Below, in pieces: positions 7,918 to 17,054 of a DNA stretch of 64,000 bases. Both the position numbers and the translations under genes were made by a program. Under the pieces are notes generated by a model, which made no database searches, was not told the DNA's origin, and was given only the letters and a program-made list of their open reading frames with translations. Source of the DNA: Paracraurococcus sp042666655 (GTDB taxonomy: Bacteria > Pseudomonadota > Alphaproteobacteria > Acetobacterales > Acetobacteraceae). The DNA lies in contig NZ_JBHTDE010000015.1 of assembly GCF_042666655.1 (NCBI RefSeq), forward strand, positions 1 to 64,000, read 5' to 3'. The first letter of the stretch is position 1. The number at the start of each line of letters is the position of its first letter.

Positions 7918-9684
7918 ATGCATGTGTCATCGATCCCGCCTGCCGAGCGGCCACTCAGCGTGGCGCGTGCCCGCGACCGCGTCGCGGGCTGGACCGACCT
8001 GTCGTCGACCCGCCGCCGCGATCTCGCCTCCGCCCTGTCAACTGTCGTCCGCATGGCGGACCTGTCGCCCGATGACATGCTGCTGACGCCCGAGAACCTG
8101 CGTGAGCGGGTGCTCGACCGATCGCCCACGGCCTACGGCATCACGGTGGGCACCATGCGCAGCGTGCTCTCCAACCTGCGCTTCGTGCTGCGCCGGCTCG
8201 ACGTCATCGACCCTGCGGACGCGCCGCTCACCCCCGCCTGGGAAGCCCAGCTGAACCTCCTCTCGCAGCTTCGGCGGGCCGGGCTGATCGGCGTCGCGCG
8301 GTTCTGCTCCGTGCGGGACGTCGCACCGATCGCAATGTCTCCCGAGACGCCCGACGCCTTCGAGGCATACCTCACGACGCGCACGTTGGCCTCACGACCC
8401 GCCAAGACGGTCAGCGAGATGCGCCGCGCCTGGAACCATGCCTGCGCCCATGTCGAGGGCTGGGCCGGACAGCCGCTCCCACCCAGGAAGCAATTGGACC
8501 ACTACGTCCTGCCGCTCCTCGCCTTTCCCATAAGCTTCCAGACTGAACTCGCCGACTTCGGGCAGCAGTTGGGTGCCACGGAACTCGACGGCCCTGATGC
8601 GCTGGACACCGACGACGAGAAGCCGCTGACCCAGAAGGCCACGCTGCGCGCCAGCACCATCGCCATGCGCCTGGACCACATCCGCTGGGCGGCGAGCGCC
8701 GAGGTGGCGAGCGGCGTGCCGCTGTCCGAGATCACCTCGCTGGCAAGCCTGTTCGACCCGCCAGCGCGGGCCAAGGCCGCGCTGCGTTATCTCCGTGACC
8801 GGACCGGTGGCCGACCCTCGGCAGCCGGCACCCATGTCGCCGAGGTCTTCCGCATCATCGCCAAGCATCACCTCGGCCTGTCCCCGGCGCAGCTCGCCAG
8901 GATCCGGAGCTGGGGCAAGCCGGTCGCGCTCACCTACAAGGGGATGACCGAGCGCAACGAGCGGTGCATGAAGGACGCGATGCAGCCGGACCGACTGGAG
9001 CGGCTGCTGCAGTTGCCCGAAGCCTTCATGCAGGCCGCGCGCCGGCTCCGCGCCAGCGCTCCGGACCAAGCCCGCGCCCTCGTCCTGCGGGCCCTGGCAA
9101 TCGAGATCCTGACCAAGCTGCCGATCCGGCTCGCCAATCTCACCGGGCTACGGCCCGACCGGCACTTCCATCGTCCCAACCTGCGGGGAGGCCTCGTCTC
9201 CCATCTTCTGATCCCGCCGGAGGAGATGAAGAACACGCGGGCCATCAGCCTGCCCGTGCCGCGGGCCACGGCCCAGCTGATCGAGGAATGGACCGCCCAC
9301 TACCGGTTGGCGTCCGTGCCGGGGTGCGCCTACCTGTTCCCGGGGTGCGGCACGGGCGACCGGCCCATCACGCACCAGGGCATGCGCGACGCGATCAAGG
9401 ATGCCACGCGGACGCATGTCGGCGTGGAGCTGTCGCCGCATCAGTTCCGCCATCTCGCCGCCCGGCTGTTCCTGGACGCCTATCCCGGCCACTACGAGGA
9501 GGTGCGGCAGCTGCTCGGCCACGCCAGCGTCACCACCACGACGCGGCACTACAGCGGCATCGAGAGCGAGTCCGCCGCGCGGCGCTTCGACGAAGACGTG
9601 CTCGGCCGTCATGTCGGAAGCCGCCCGCAGCGTGGTGACCCTGGACCGGGGCGGCGCAAATTCCCGCGCTCGGGCCGCCGCTGA
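7918..9684 (+). CDS. Tyrosine site-specific recombinase, first of a pair
   Basis: A 588-residue integrase-like protein, longer than a typical 300-400 residue phage integrase because of an extended N-terminal DNA-binding part. The catalytic domain lies at the C terminus: a first arginine region at NLTGLRPDRHF, then SPHQFRHLAARLF (the His-x-x-Arg box), GHASVTTTTRHYSGIE with the second histidine and the nucleophilic tyrosine. The ATG at 7918 was chosen because GGAGA lies about nine bases upstream; a TTG at 7900 is an in-frame alternative. It overlaps the next recombinase gene, so the two are probably co-translated and act together. Confidence 0.88.
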   Translation: MHVSSIPPAERPLSVARARDRVAGWTDLSSTRRRDLASALSTVVRMADLSPDDMLLTPENLRERVLDRSPTAYGITVGTMRSVLSNLRFVLRRLDVIDPADAPLTPAWEAQLNLLSQLRRAGLIGVARFCSVRDVAPIAMSPETPDAFEAYLTTRTLASRPAKTVSEMRRAWNHACAHVEGWAGQPLPPRKQLDHYVLPLLAFPISFQTELADFGQQLGATELDGPDALDTDDEKPLTQKATLRASTIAMRLDHIRWAASAEVASGVPLSEITSLASLFDPPARAKAALRYLRDRTGGRPSAAGTHVAEVFRIIAKHHLGLSPAQLARIRSWGKPVALTYKGMTERNERCMKDAMQPDRLERLLQLPEAFMQAARRLRASAPDQARALVLRALAIEILTKLPIRLANLTGLRPDRHFHRPNLRGGLVSHLLIPPEEMKNTRAISLPVPRATAQLIEEWTAHYRLASVPGCAYLFPGCGTGDRPITHQGMRDAIKDATRTHVGVELSPHQFRHLAARLFLDAYPGHYEEVRQLLGHASVTTTTRHYSGIESESAARRFDEDVLGRHVGSRPQRGDPGPGRRKFPRSGRR

Positions 9685-10741
9685 AATGCCGCCCCCCGGC
9701 ATCTCCCGTCTCTGCTGGCCACTCGAGTGGTGGCCGGCGGTCGACCAGGCAGCATGGACACTCGGCTTCACGCCGGGTGACCCGTTCGACGACCCGCGTT
9801 ACGGCACCGAACTGCGCCTGGGCTCTCGCACAAAGATCCGCAAGGGCTACGGCCGATGGCTGAGCTTTCTCGCCAAGCGAGGATGGTTCGACCCGGCACA
9901 GCCGCCGCTCGCACGTGCCACGCGGCCGCGCCTGCGCGCCTACTTCCGGACCCTGCGTGCGGCGGGCAATGCCGACCGGACCATCATCGGCCGCTTCGGC
10001 GAGCTCACCATGGCGCTGAAGGTCCTTGCCCCCGGTGAGGACGTATCCTGGGTCATGCGGCCTGATGGCGTCTCGATCTACGCCATGCTGCCGAAGGCGC
10101 AGCGGATGCTGCTGGTGCCGGACGCCGATGTGCTGTTCGCCTGGGGCCTGGAGATGATGGACGAGGCGGCGGCACGCCCGAGGGAGCCGGGCCCGCTGAC
10201 GGCCTATCGCGACGGGCTGTTGATCGCCCTGTTCGCCGCCCGCGGCCGGCGCCTGCGATCGATGGCACTGCTGCGCGTTGGCCGCGAGTTGGTGCAGCGC
10301 GGCGGGCGCTTCAGGGTCGAGCTCACGCCGGACCAGGTGAAGACGGACAAGCCGGATCGCTTCGACCTGCCGGACCGGCTGACGTCCTATCTGCGACACT
10401 ACCTCGACAGCGTCCGCCCGGCGCTGCTGCGCGATCGACCGGAGGACGCCGTCTGGGTCAGCGCGCAGGGCGGGGCGTTGACCGAGGCGGGGATCCAGAG
10501 CCGCATCAGGAGGCTGACGCGACGACGCTTCGGGCAGGCCTTCGGGCCACACCGGTTCCGGCACGCGATCGCCACCACGACGGCGCTGCACGTCCCCACC
10601 CATCCGGGCCTCGCCGCGGGGCTGCTCGGCATTTCGTCCGGGGTCCTTGAGCAGCACTACAACCGGGCCAGGCAGTGCCAGGCCGCGACCCGCTTTGCGG
10701 AGGTGATCGAGCAACGACGGCGACGACGGCCCGGAACGTAG
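9611..10741 (+). CDS. Tyrosine site-specific recombinase, second of a pair
   Basis: A 376-residue partner recombinase. The N-terminal SAM-like core-binding domain includes TKIRKGYGRWLSFLAKRGWF; the catalytic half has RGRRLRSMALLRV (first Arg), GPHRFRHAIATTTA (His-x-x-Arg), LLGISSGVLEQHYNRA with the tyrosine. The start is uncertain: ATG at 9611 overlaps the preceding gene by 74 bases, while ATG at 9686 begins just after its stop and gives 351 residues. Neither has a strong ribosome-binding site, which fits translational coupling. A stretch of T-rich sequence follows the stop. Two or three adjacent, overlapping tyrosine recombinases are typical of Tn554/RIT-like elements. Confidence 0.85.
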   Translation: MSEAARSVVTLDRGGANSRARAAAEMPPPGISRLCWPLEWWPAVDQAAWTLGFTPGDPFDDPRYGTELRLGSRTKIRKGYGRWLSFLAKRGWFDPAQPPLARATRPRLRAYFRTLRAAGNADRTIIGRFGELTMALKVLAPGEDVSWVMRPDGVSIYAMLPKAQRMLLVPDADVLFAWGLEMMDEAAARPREPGPLTAYRDGLLIALFAARGRRLRSMALLRVGRELVQRGGRFRVELTPDQVKTDKPDRFDLPDRLTSYLRHYLDSVRPALLRDRPEDAVWVSAQGGALTEAGIQSRIRRLTRRRFGQAFGPHRFRHAIATTTALHVPTHPGLAAGLLGISSGVLEQHYNRARQCQAATRFAEVIEQRRRRRPGT

Positions 10742-11463
10742 CCAGGCAACGGCGGGAGCAGGCTGCAGACGAAAAATCTTACTGGCTGTTTTGTTTTTTT
10801 ATAGAATTGAAATGTTGAGGCTGCCTCCCCATCTATGTGGAACGAGAGGCCCGACCCTGTCGGCCGCCCCGCTCCCCTGAACAGCAACGCAGTCCCGATT
10901 GGACGAGGGTCGAGCATAAATCTGCCGCGTGAAGCCGCGCCGGGCCGCTTCTGGGTCGGTGGACCGGGCTGGTCGCCTCTCCTCTCCCTCGTCCCGCACC
11001 GGGCAGGGTGTGGGCGCCATCCCTGGCGCGGCATACCCGACACCGCGCATCCGGCCCTATGCCGGCCGCCCTCTGCGAACCCCAGCCCTGCCAGCGGTGG
11101 TACGGCGGTGCGACGGACCGGGGACGCCGGCACCACCTGGCCAGACCAGGATGAGTGCTCCGGCCTGCCGCGTGCGCGCGGCAGCGGCGCGGCCACAACC
11201 GCGCCCACCATCACCACCATGGCGGGCCCGCCATGCGCGGTGCCGGTCCCGTGTGGGCCGGCATCGCGGCGTTCCGGGCGGCTCCCCCGCGGGCCGCCCG
11301 GCTGCGTGCCCTCACCCCGGGCATGGGCCGCACCGACCCGGCAGCCGCATCCACGGATGCTGGGCCGAACGCCGGCCCACCCCTGCCCTCCAGCCGGTCT
11401 CGGCAGCTCCGAGCCGACCGCCGCGGACCCTTGAGCAAGGCCGAAACCACTGCTGGAGATCGC
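10742..11463. other. Long non-coding leader before the KilA-N/HNH gene
   Basis: About 720 bases without a supported gene. It opens with an AT-rich island (T-run followed by ATAGAATTGAAATGTTGA at roughly 10788-10816) that stands out from the surroundings and may hold a promoter, a terminator for the recombinases or an element end. The rest is extremely GC-rich with many short complementary segments, so strong RNA secondary structure is likely. All open frames across it look like composition artefacts. Confidence 0.35.
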
Positions 11464-12318
11464 ATGAACCCCATCAGCACCCTCAGCTACCAGGGCAGGC
11501 CCGTACGCCTGCGCGGCAGCATGCTGAACCTCGCCGACATGTGGCGCGCCGCGGGCCGGCCGGAGAACCGCCGGCCAGCCGACTGGCTCGCCCTCGAGGA
11601 GACCGCGCGCTTGCGCGCCTACGCAGACACTCACTGGACCGCGCTCGATGAGCCGGTCACGGCCAATGCCGGCCTGGCTGGCATCTGGCACCTCGACACC
11701 GACGGCCTCGTCGCCGCCGCCCTCGGCCACTCGGGAGGGATCTGGGCCAACTGGCAGCTCGCGCTGTCCTATGCCCGCACCCTCTCCCCGGCCTTCCACC
11801 TCTGGGCCAACACCGTCGTCCGCGCCGCCATGGAGCGGCCGGGCGACCTGGCCACGGCGGATCCCGATCCGCTGCTGGCCCACCTCGCCGTGCGGTTTCG
11901 TGAACTGCACCGCCGCCTCGACACCCTCGAGCGGCACGCCGCCGACCTCATGGTCCTGGCCCTCTCGGGCCAGGAGCTGCTGTTTGGCGGCCGGCGGGAG
12001 TTCTCGGAGCGGAGCCGGGCCCTGCTGGCCCGGGTGGTGGCGGCCGAACCCTACGGTGGCCAGTGTCCCTGCTGCGGCCGCGAGCGCGTGCTCGCCGAAG
12101 GCGGCCGGCTGCTACCCGGCGCCGAGTTCGACCACTTCTACCATCGTGGCCTGAACCGGCCCGAATACGGCTGGCCCGTCTGCGCGCCCTGCCATGGCGA
12201 GCTGACCTACGGTGGCCACCTCGCCCGCTTTGCGCGGATGCCGGAGTTCCGGGCCTTCCAGGCCCGGGTGCTCGAGCAGCGCCGCCGGGCACGACAGTGC
12301 CCCGGCGACGCGATGTAG
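11464..12318 (+). CDS. KilA-N domain / HNH-type zinc endonuclease protein
   Basis: A 284-residue protein. Residues 1-75 resemble the KilA-N DNA-binding domain of phage anti-repressors: YQGRPVRLRGSMLNLADMW, then RRPADWLALEETARLRAY. The C terminus (about 205-250) has the zinc-binding pair CPCCGRERVL, an FDHFYHRGLNRPEYGW segment with the catalytic-type histidine, and CAPCHGELTYG, a Cys4-His arrangement typical of HNH/HNHc nucleases. The two domains together suggest a phage- or plasmid-derived DNA-recognising nuclease. The ATG was chosen because the KilA-N fold begins within ten residues of it. A perfect intrinsic terminator follows, so it is probably transcribed alone. Confidence 0.75.
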   Translation: MNPISTLSYQGRPVRLRGSMLNLADMWRAAGRPENRRPADWLALEETARLRAYADTHWTALDEPVTANAGLAGIWHLDTDGLVAAALGHSGGIWANWQLALSYARTLSPAFHLWANTVVRAAMERPGDLATADPDPLLAHLAVRFRELHRRLDTLERHAADLMVLALSGQELLFGGRREFSERSRALLARVVAAEPYGGQCPCCGRERVLAEGGRLLPGAEFDHFYHRGLNRPEYGWPVCAPCHGELTYGGHLARFARMPEFRAFQARVLEQRRRARQCPGDAM

Positions 12319-12356
12319 CCACCCACCCCTGCCCGCCCCAGCGGCGGGCACCCGAG

Positions 12357-12392
12357 AGCCCCGTGACCTCAGCCCGAGGTCACGGGGCTTTT
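12357..12392 (+). terminator. Intrinsic terminator after the KilA-N/HNH gene
   Basis: A perfect 14-bp stem (AGCCCCGTGACCTC paired with its complement) with a five-base loop AGCCC, directly followed by a short T-run. It lies 39 bases after the stop codon. This is the clearest intrinsic terminator in the window. Confidence 0.9.
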
Positions 12393-12504
12393 CGCGTTTT
12401 CAGCGCGGCGCGGCTCCGAAGTACTTCCAGTCCATGCCATCAAAGACTGACATCTACGTCGACATGGACGCCGACAATCATGAACTCACACAGCGCGGGT
12501 CGGA

Positions 12505-12650
12505 TTAGCCGGTGCCGTTTGGGGGCCTGCGTAACTCTTCGGCATATCTCGCACGCGGTCGGATCAGCCGACCGTCACGGCGCTGCTCCAGGGCGTGGGC
12601 GATCCAGCCGGCGGCGCGCCCCGCCCCGAAAAGCCCGCCCGCTGCGCCTG
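12505..12650 (-). pseudogene. Citrate synthase C-terminal fragment
   Basis: The minus strand encodes GRAAGWIAHALEQRRDGRLI followed by RPRARY, the hallmark C terminus of type II citrate synthase. Only about 45 codons remain and no upstream catalytic part is present, so this is a scrap of a rearranged gene. It marks an old recombination joint between the KilA-N module and the transposase fragments that follow. Confidence 0.7.
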
Positions 12651-12804
12651 CCGGCAGACACGGACAAGGCTCGCTTTGCGAGACTATCAAGGGGGACCCG
12701 TTCCGCCAAACTGATCGGGCGCTGTTCGAGACCGAGACACGCTCTTGGCCCGGGATTCGCGAGTTTCAGCGACCCGGCCCTTTGGCCCGGCGGAGGTCGC
12801 GCTG

Positions 12805-12900
12805 ATGGCCAAGGCGATCTCCTCCACGAGCGGCCAGCCCTATGGCATCCAGCGCGTCTGTGAGGTCTGGGGCGTGCCCCGCTCCAGCTTCTACGCCGCC
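12805..12900 (+). pseudogene. IS3-type transposase N-terminal fragment
   Basis: About 32 codons reading MAKAISSTSGQPYGIQRVCE and VWGVPRSSFYA, which match the start of the OrfB/integrase-type transposase of IS3-family elements. The frame then joins unrelated transposase sequence, so the rest of the gene is missing. Confidence 0.6.
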
Positions 12901-12914
12901 CAGACGCCGACATC

Positions 12915-13303
12915 GGGCAGCGCCAGGGCGCGGGCCTCGTCCTGCCCCACTGCAACACGGCCGCGATGGCGCTGCACCTCGCCGAGATCTCGGCCGCCAT
13001 GGCACCGGGCGCGCGTGCTGTGCTGCTGCTCGACCAGGCCGGATGGCACCTGTCGGACAGGCTCGAGGTCCCGCCCAACATCACGCTCGTCCCGCTGCCG
13101 CCGAAGTGTCCTGAACCTTGGGGCAGTGCCCCAAGCCGGTCGAAAATACCTGGCAGTTCATGCGGGACAACTGGCTCTCGAACCGCATCTTCCGCTGCTA
13201 CGACGATATCGTTGATCACTGCTGCCACGCCTGGAACAGGCTCGCCAAGCAGCCCTGGACCATCATGTCCATCGGTTTGCGCAACTGGGCTCATGGGTTC
13301 TGA
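12915..13303 (+). pseudogene. IS630-family transposase C-terminal half, frameshifted
   Basis: The first part reads GLVLPHCNTAAMALHLAEIS and VLLLDQAGWHLSDRL (the second catalytic Asp of the DDE domain) up to PLPPKCPE. Where the family continues with an NPVENTW motif, a short insertion with a complementary GGGGCAGTGCCCC shifts the frame; the second frame resumes with PVENTWQFMRDNWLSNR (with the catalytic Glu) and runs to the natural end at NWAHGF. The N-terminal third and both element ends are missing. A dead remnant. Confidence 0.8.
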
Positions 13304-13328
13304 TCAGCGGGACTTGGTATTAGCTGCC

Positions 13329-16300
13329 TCACCCCTGATCGATCATTTTGCTGATTTTGGCCCCAAGCGCATCGAGTGCGAAGGGCTTGCTCAGCATCGC
13401 CATGCCTGGCTCGAGGATGCCGTTGCCGATCGCGGCATTCTGGGCATAGCCGGTGATGAACAGCACTTTCAGCCCAGGCCGGATCTGGCGTGCTGCGTCG
13501 GCGAGCTGCCGTCCGTTCATGCCGCCCGGCAGGCCCACATCGGTGACGAGGAGATCAACGCGGGCACTGGACCGCAGCACGCGCAACCCGGTGGCCGCGT
13601 CCACGGCTTCCAGCGGTACGTAGCCCAGCTCCTCTAGCACCTCCACGACCAGCAGGCGCACCACCGCCTCGTCCTCAACGACGAGCACAGCCTCGCCGGC
13701 CGCTGCATGCGGCTGCAAAGACCTTATCCCTGGCCCAGTCTCGGCACTGACTTCTCCCCGGTGGCGCGGCAGGTACAGCTTCACCGTCGTGCCGTGCCCT
13801 TCCTCGCTGTAGATGCGGGCATGCCCGTCCGACTGTTTAGCGAATCCGTACACCATGGACAGACCAAGGCCGGTGCCCTGGCCGAGCGGCTTGGTCGTGA
13901 AGAACGGGTCGAAGGCGCGGGCAATCACCTCCGGCGGCATGCCGGTACCGGTGTCGGTGACGCAGAGCGCCACATACTGCCCGGGCGTGACATCTCGCTG
14001 TGCTGCGACATAAGCGTCGTCCAGGTGCGCGTTCCCTGTCTCAATCGTGAGGCGGCCGCCCTCCGGCATGGCATCGCGGGCATTGATGCAGAGGTTCAGG
14101 AGAGCATTCTCGAGTTGATGCGGGTCGCACAGCGTCGGCCAGAGCCCCCCGGCCAGCACCGTCTCAACCTGGATCGCAGGTCCAGCCGTACGCCGCACCA
14201 GGTCCTCCAGCGAGGCCACCAAGCGGTTCGCATCCACCGCTTTTGGATCGAGCGGCTGACGACGGGCAAAGGCGAGCAGGCGATGGGTGAGCGCGGCAGC
14301 CCGGTCGGCCGAGGCCAGGGCGGCATCCACATAGCGACCGAGATCGGCCGTGCGACCCGCGGCGGCGCGGCTGCGGAGCATGTGCAGACTGCCGACAACG
14401 CCCTGGAGCAGGTTGTTGAAGTCGTGCGCGATGCCGCCGGTCAGCTGACCGATAGCCTCCATCTTCTGCGCTTGGCGTAGCGCCTCCTCGGCCCTGGTCC
14501 GCTCCGCGACCTCGCTTGCTACGCGCTGCTCGAGAGTCTCGTTGAGGCACTGCAGGTCCGCTTCGGTGGCGGCTCGCGCCGCAATCTCTCGCTGGGCAGA
14601 TTGGTAAAGTCGAGCGTTGTCGATGGCGATTGCAGCCTGCGCCGCAATGCCGGTGACGAGGCGCTCGGCGCGCTCGGTGAAAATCCCGGGCTCCGGATGC
14701 CCGAAGAACAACCCACCCAGAACTTCGCCGGACCGGGATGCAACGGGAACCGCTAGATAACTCCGGACCGGCAGATGCCCCTCGGGCATACCGTGGTAGG
14801 GCGCGTTCTTGCCGTAGCGCCCGTCGGTCAGGATATCGTCTGAGCGGATAACACCTTCGCCGCCGAGCGTCGGTGCGAAAATGGCAGTGTTGCGGGGCAT
14901 CGGAAACCGCTCGAAAGCAGAGCGCGGAGCGCCCGAGATGGTGTAGAGGGAGAGCGCCTCGTTGCGTTCGTTAATGGTGCCGTAGAAGAATGCGCCGAAG
15001 GCAGCCCCCGAGAGCTCGGTTGCGGCATCGGTGACCGCCTGAACGATGCGTTCCAAGTCAAGTTCAGCCGCCAGCAGTGCGCCGGTGCGGTTCAACACCT
15101 CCAGGCTGTGAGCCTCTTCGCGCAGTGCTTCCGCTGCGCGCCTTTGGTCGGTGACGTCGACGAGGAGGCCGTCCCAAACCAGCGATCCGTCCGGCATCTC
15201 GCGTGGCGCCGAGACGATACGGCCCCACCATTCATCACCATGAGCACGAGCAAACAGAACCTCGCGGTCAAAAGACGTGAGGTTTCGGATAGCATCCTGC
15301 TCGGCCGCGGCGAGACCTGGGAGGTGCTCGGGGGCGATGGTCTGGTACAGGGCAGCAGGGTCGGCCAGCGCCGCCTCGGCCGGGACCCCGGTGAGGCGCT
15401 CGCAGTTGCGTGAGACATAGACGAAGCGGCGGTCAGAGCCGTCGTGCCGCATGGCAAGCTGATAGACCAAGCCAGCGGGCAGGTTGTCAGCCAAGGCCCG
15501 CAGCCGCGCCTCGCTTTCACGCAGGGCCTGTTCGGCGGCGTCGCGCTCGGTTTCATCCCGGAGGGTGAGGACCGCACCTATTCGAGTGCCGTTAGTGGCA
15601 AGCACAGGCCGGGCACTGCCGGCCGCGAGCACCTCGGTCCCATCGGGCCGGCGAATGCGCCAGCGCTCCTCGGTGACGGTCTCGCCACGAAGTGCGGCCC
15701 GTGTGAGCGGAAGCTCTGCCGAGGGGTAAGGACAACCATCCTCGGTCATGAGGTGGTACGTTTCGCTATAGGTCTCCGGCAGTATGTCGAGCCGGGCCAC
15801 ACCGTGGATGCGGGCTGCAGCCTCATTCACGAAGGTGATGCGCCCGGTCGGGTCAGTGACGATCACCCCCTCGGCAAGCTGCCCCAGTACGGCGGCCTGC
15901 TCCGCAGCGAGCGCCTCGACCCGCGCACTGGCGGCACGTAGGGCGTCCTCTGCGCTCCGTCGGCGGGTGATGTCACGCACAACAAGGACGGCGCCGACCA
16001 CCCGCCCTCCCGCGGCGATAGGCGCGTTGGAGCAGGAGACAGGAACTTGCGTCCCGTCTCGCCGGAAGAAGACATCCTCATGTGCTTCCAAGGTCTGGCC
16101 AGAGGCAAGAACCCCGATCAGCGGACACTCTGCCGCCGACAACGGACTTCCGTCAGGACGATGGTGGTGCACCACCTCGTGCAGTACCCGGCCCAGAAGT
16201 TCGTCTCGGGTCCAGCCAAGCATCCGCCCGGCTGCTGGATTGAGGAAGGTGACACGGCCCTCCTGATCCATCAGGAATAACGCCTCGGCGGCGTTGTCCG

Positions 16301-16895
16301 TGAGCGCTGCGAGCAGTTCAGCTTGGCGGCGTTGCTCCTCCTCGGCTCCGCGGCGCCGAGTCTCCGCTTCGAGGCGGCGAATAGCCGCCCCGAGCAGGTT
16401 CGCCAAAGACCACAGGAAGTGCTCATGCTCAGGGCTGAACTGGCGCGCGGCCGTGGCGTCCACCTCCAGCACGCCCCAGACGATTGCGCCGGCCCGGACC
16501 GGCACATTCAGCACCGAGAAGATGCCATGCTCACGCAGCAGGTCGGAGTAGTCGAAGCCTGATGCTTCGCGGATATCGTTCAGGGCGACGCTCTCGCCGT
16601 TTCGAAAGCTACGGCCAGGGGGCGACCTCAGGTCAGTGGAGAGGGTTGCGTGGCCCACCACCCCGGGCTTCCAACCGACGCCGGCGCGGACCAGGAGGTC
16701 GTCGGTTTCAGGCCGATACTGCAGGACTTTGGCACGCTTGATGCCAAGGCCCGCCGTGGCATGCGCAGCCGCCTCCGCCAGCAAGGCATCGAGATCGAGC
16801 TCCTCCTCGAGCGCACGGCTTCCAAGGGAGGCGACGAGGGCCTGTCTCCGGGCAGCGTCCGGCGTCGTGGCGTCTTGGCCGTTTTGGCAATCCAT
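13329..16895 (-). CDS. Hybrid sensor histidine kinase (GAF-PAS-PAS-PAS-GAF-HK-REC)
   Basis: An 1188-residue cytoplasmic hybrid kinase with no transmembrane segment. In order: a GAF domain (about 20-170), three PAS domains (about 190-590, e.g. GRVTFLNPAAGRMLGWTRDE and GRITFVNEAAARIHGVA), a second GAF (about 620-770), a coiled linker, the HisKA dimerisation helix with the phosphorylated His in GGIAHDFNNLLQGVVGS (near residue 820), the ATPase domain (NLCINARDAMPEGG, TDTGTGMPPEV, GQGTGLGLSMVYGFAKQSDG) and a C-terminal receiver domain (VLVVEDEAVVRLLV, phospho-acceptor Asp in LLVTDVGLPG). The C-terminal layout is that of blue-light/stress type hybrid kinases. The ATG at 16895 was chosen; a TTG 63 bases upstream is possible. 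No cognate regulator is adjacent. Confidence 0.9.
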   Translation of the reverse strand: MDCQNGQDATTPDAARRQALVASLGSRALEEELDLDALLAEAAAHATAGLGIKRAKVLQYRPETDDLLVRAGVGWKPGVVGHATLSTDLRSPPGRSFRNGESVALNDIREASGFDYSDLLREHGIFSVLNVPVRAGAIVWGVLEVDATAARQFSPEHEHFLWSLANLLGAAIRRLEAETRRRGAEEEQRRQAELLAALTDNAAEALFLMDQEGRVTFLNPAAGRMLGWTRDELLGRVLHEVVHHHRPDGSPLSAAECPLIGVLASGQTLEAHEDVFFRRDGTQVPVSCSNAPIAAGGRVVGAVLVVRDITRRRSAEDALRAASARVEALAAEQAAVLGQLAEGVIVTDPTGRITFVNEAAARIHGVARLDILPETYSETYHLMTEDGCPYPSAELPLTRAALRGETVTEERWRIRRPDGTEVLAAGSARPVLATNGTRIGAVLTLRDETERDAAEQALRESEARLRALADNLPAGLVYQLAMRHDGSDRRFVYVSRNCERLTGVPAEAALADPAALYQTIAPEHLPGLAAAEQDAIRNLTSFDREVLFARAHGDEWWGRIVSAPREMPDGSLVWDGLLVDVTDQRRAAEALREEAHSLEVLNRTGALLAAELDLERIVQAVTDAATELSGAAFGAFFYGTINERNEALSLYTISGAPRSAFERFPMPRNTAIFAPTLGGEGVIRSDDILTDGRYGKNAPYHGMPEGHLPVRSYLAVPVASRSGEVLGGLFFGHPEPGIFTERAERLVTGIAAQAAIAIDNARLYQSAQREIAARAATEADLQCLNETLEQRVASEVAERTRAEEALRQAQKMEAIGQLTGGIAHDFNNLLQGVVGSLHMLRSRAAAGRTADLGRYVDAALASADRAAALTHRLLAFARRQPLDPKAVDANRLVASLEDLVRRTAGPAIQVETVLAGGLWPTLCDPHQLENALLNLCINARDAMPEGGRLTIETGNAHLDDAYVAAQRDVTPGQYVALCVTDTGTGMPPEVIARAFDPFFTTKPLGQGTGLGLSMVYGFAKQSDGHARIYSEEGHGTTVKLYLPRHRGEVSAETGPGIRSLQPHAAAGEAVLVVEDEAVVRLLVVEVLEELGYVPLEAVDAATGLRVLRSSARVDLLVTDVGLPGGMNGRQLADAARQIRPGLKVLFITGYAQNAAIGNGILEPGMAMLSKPFALDALGAKISKMIDQG

Positions 16896-17054
16896 CGGGT
16901 ACCGCTGAGCAATGCAGACGCAGTCTTTTAGGCCCGCCGCCTGCTGCAACCTAATCAACGGTCGAGCGGTGTTCCCTGGAGATGCAGGGTGAGGCGGATG
17001 ATCCTGTCATCGTCCCGCAGACGCGAAACGAGACTGTCCCACCGGGAGCGATCG

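Noticed and set aside
10657..11937. 426-codon minus-strand frame over the leader and KilA-N gene
   Set aside because: Covers the recombinase end, a non-coding region and antisense KilA-N sequence with no coherent protein.
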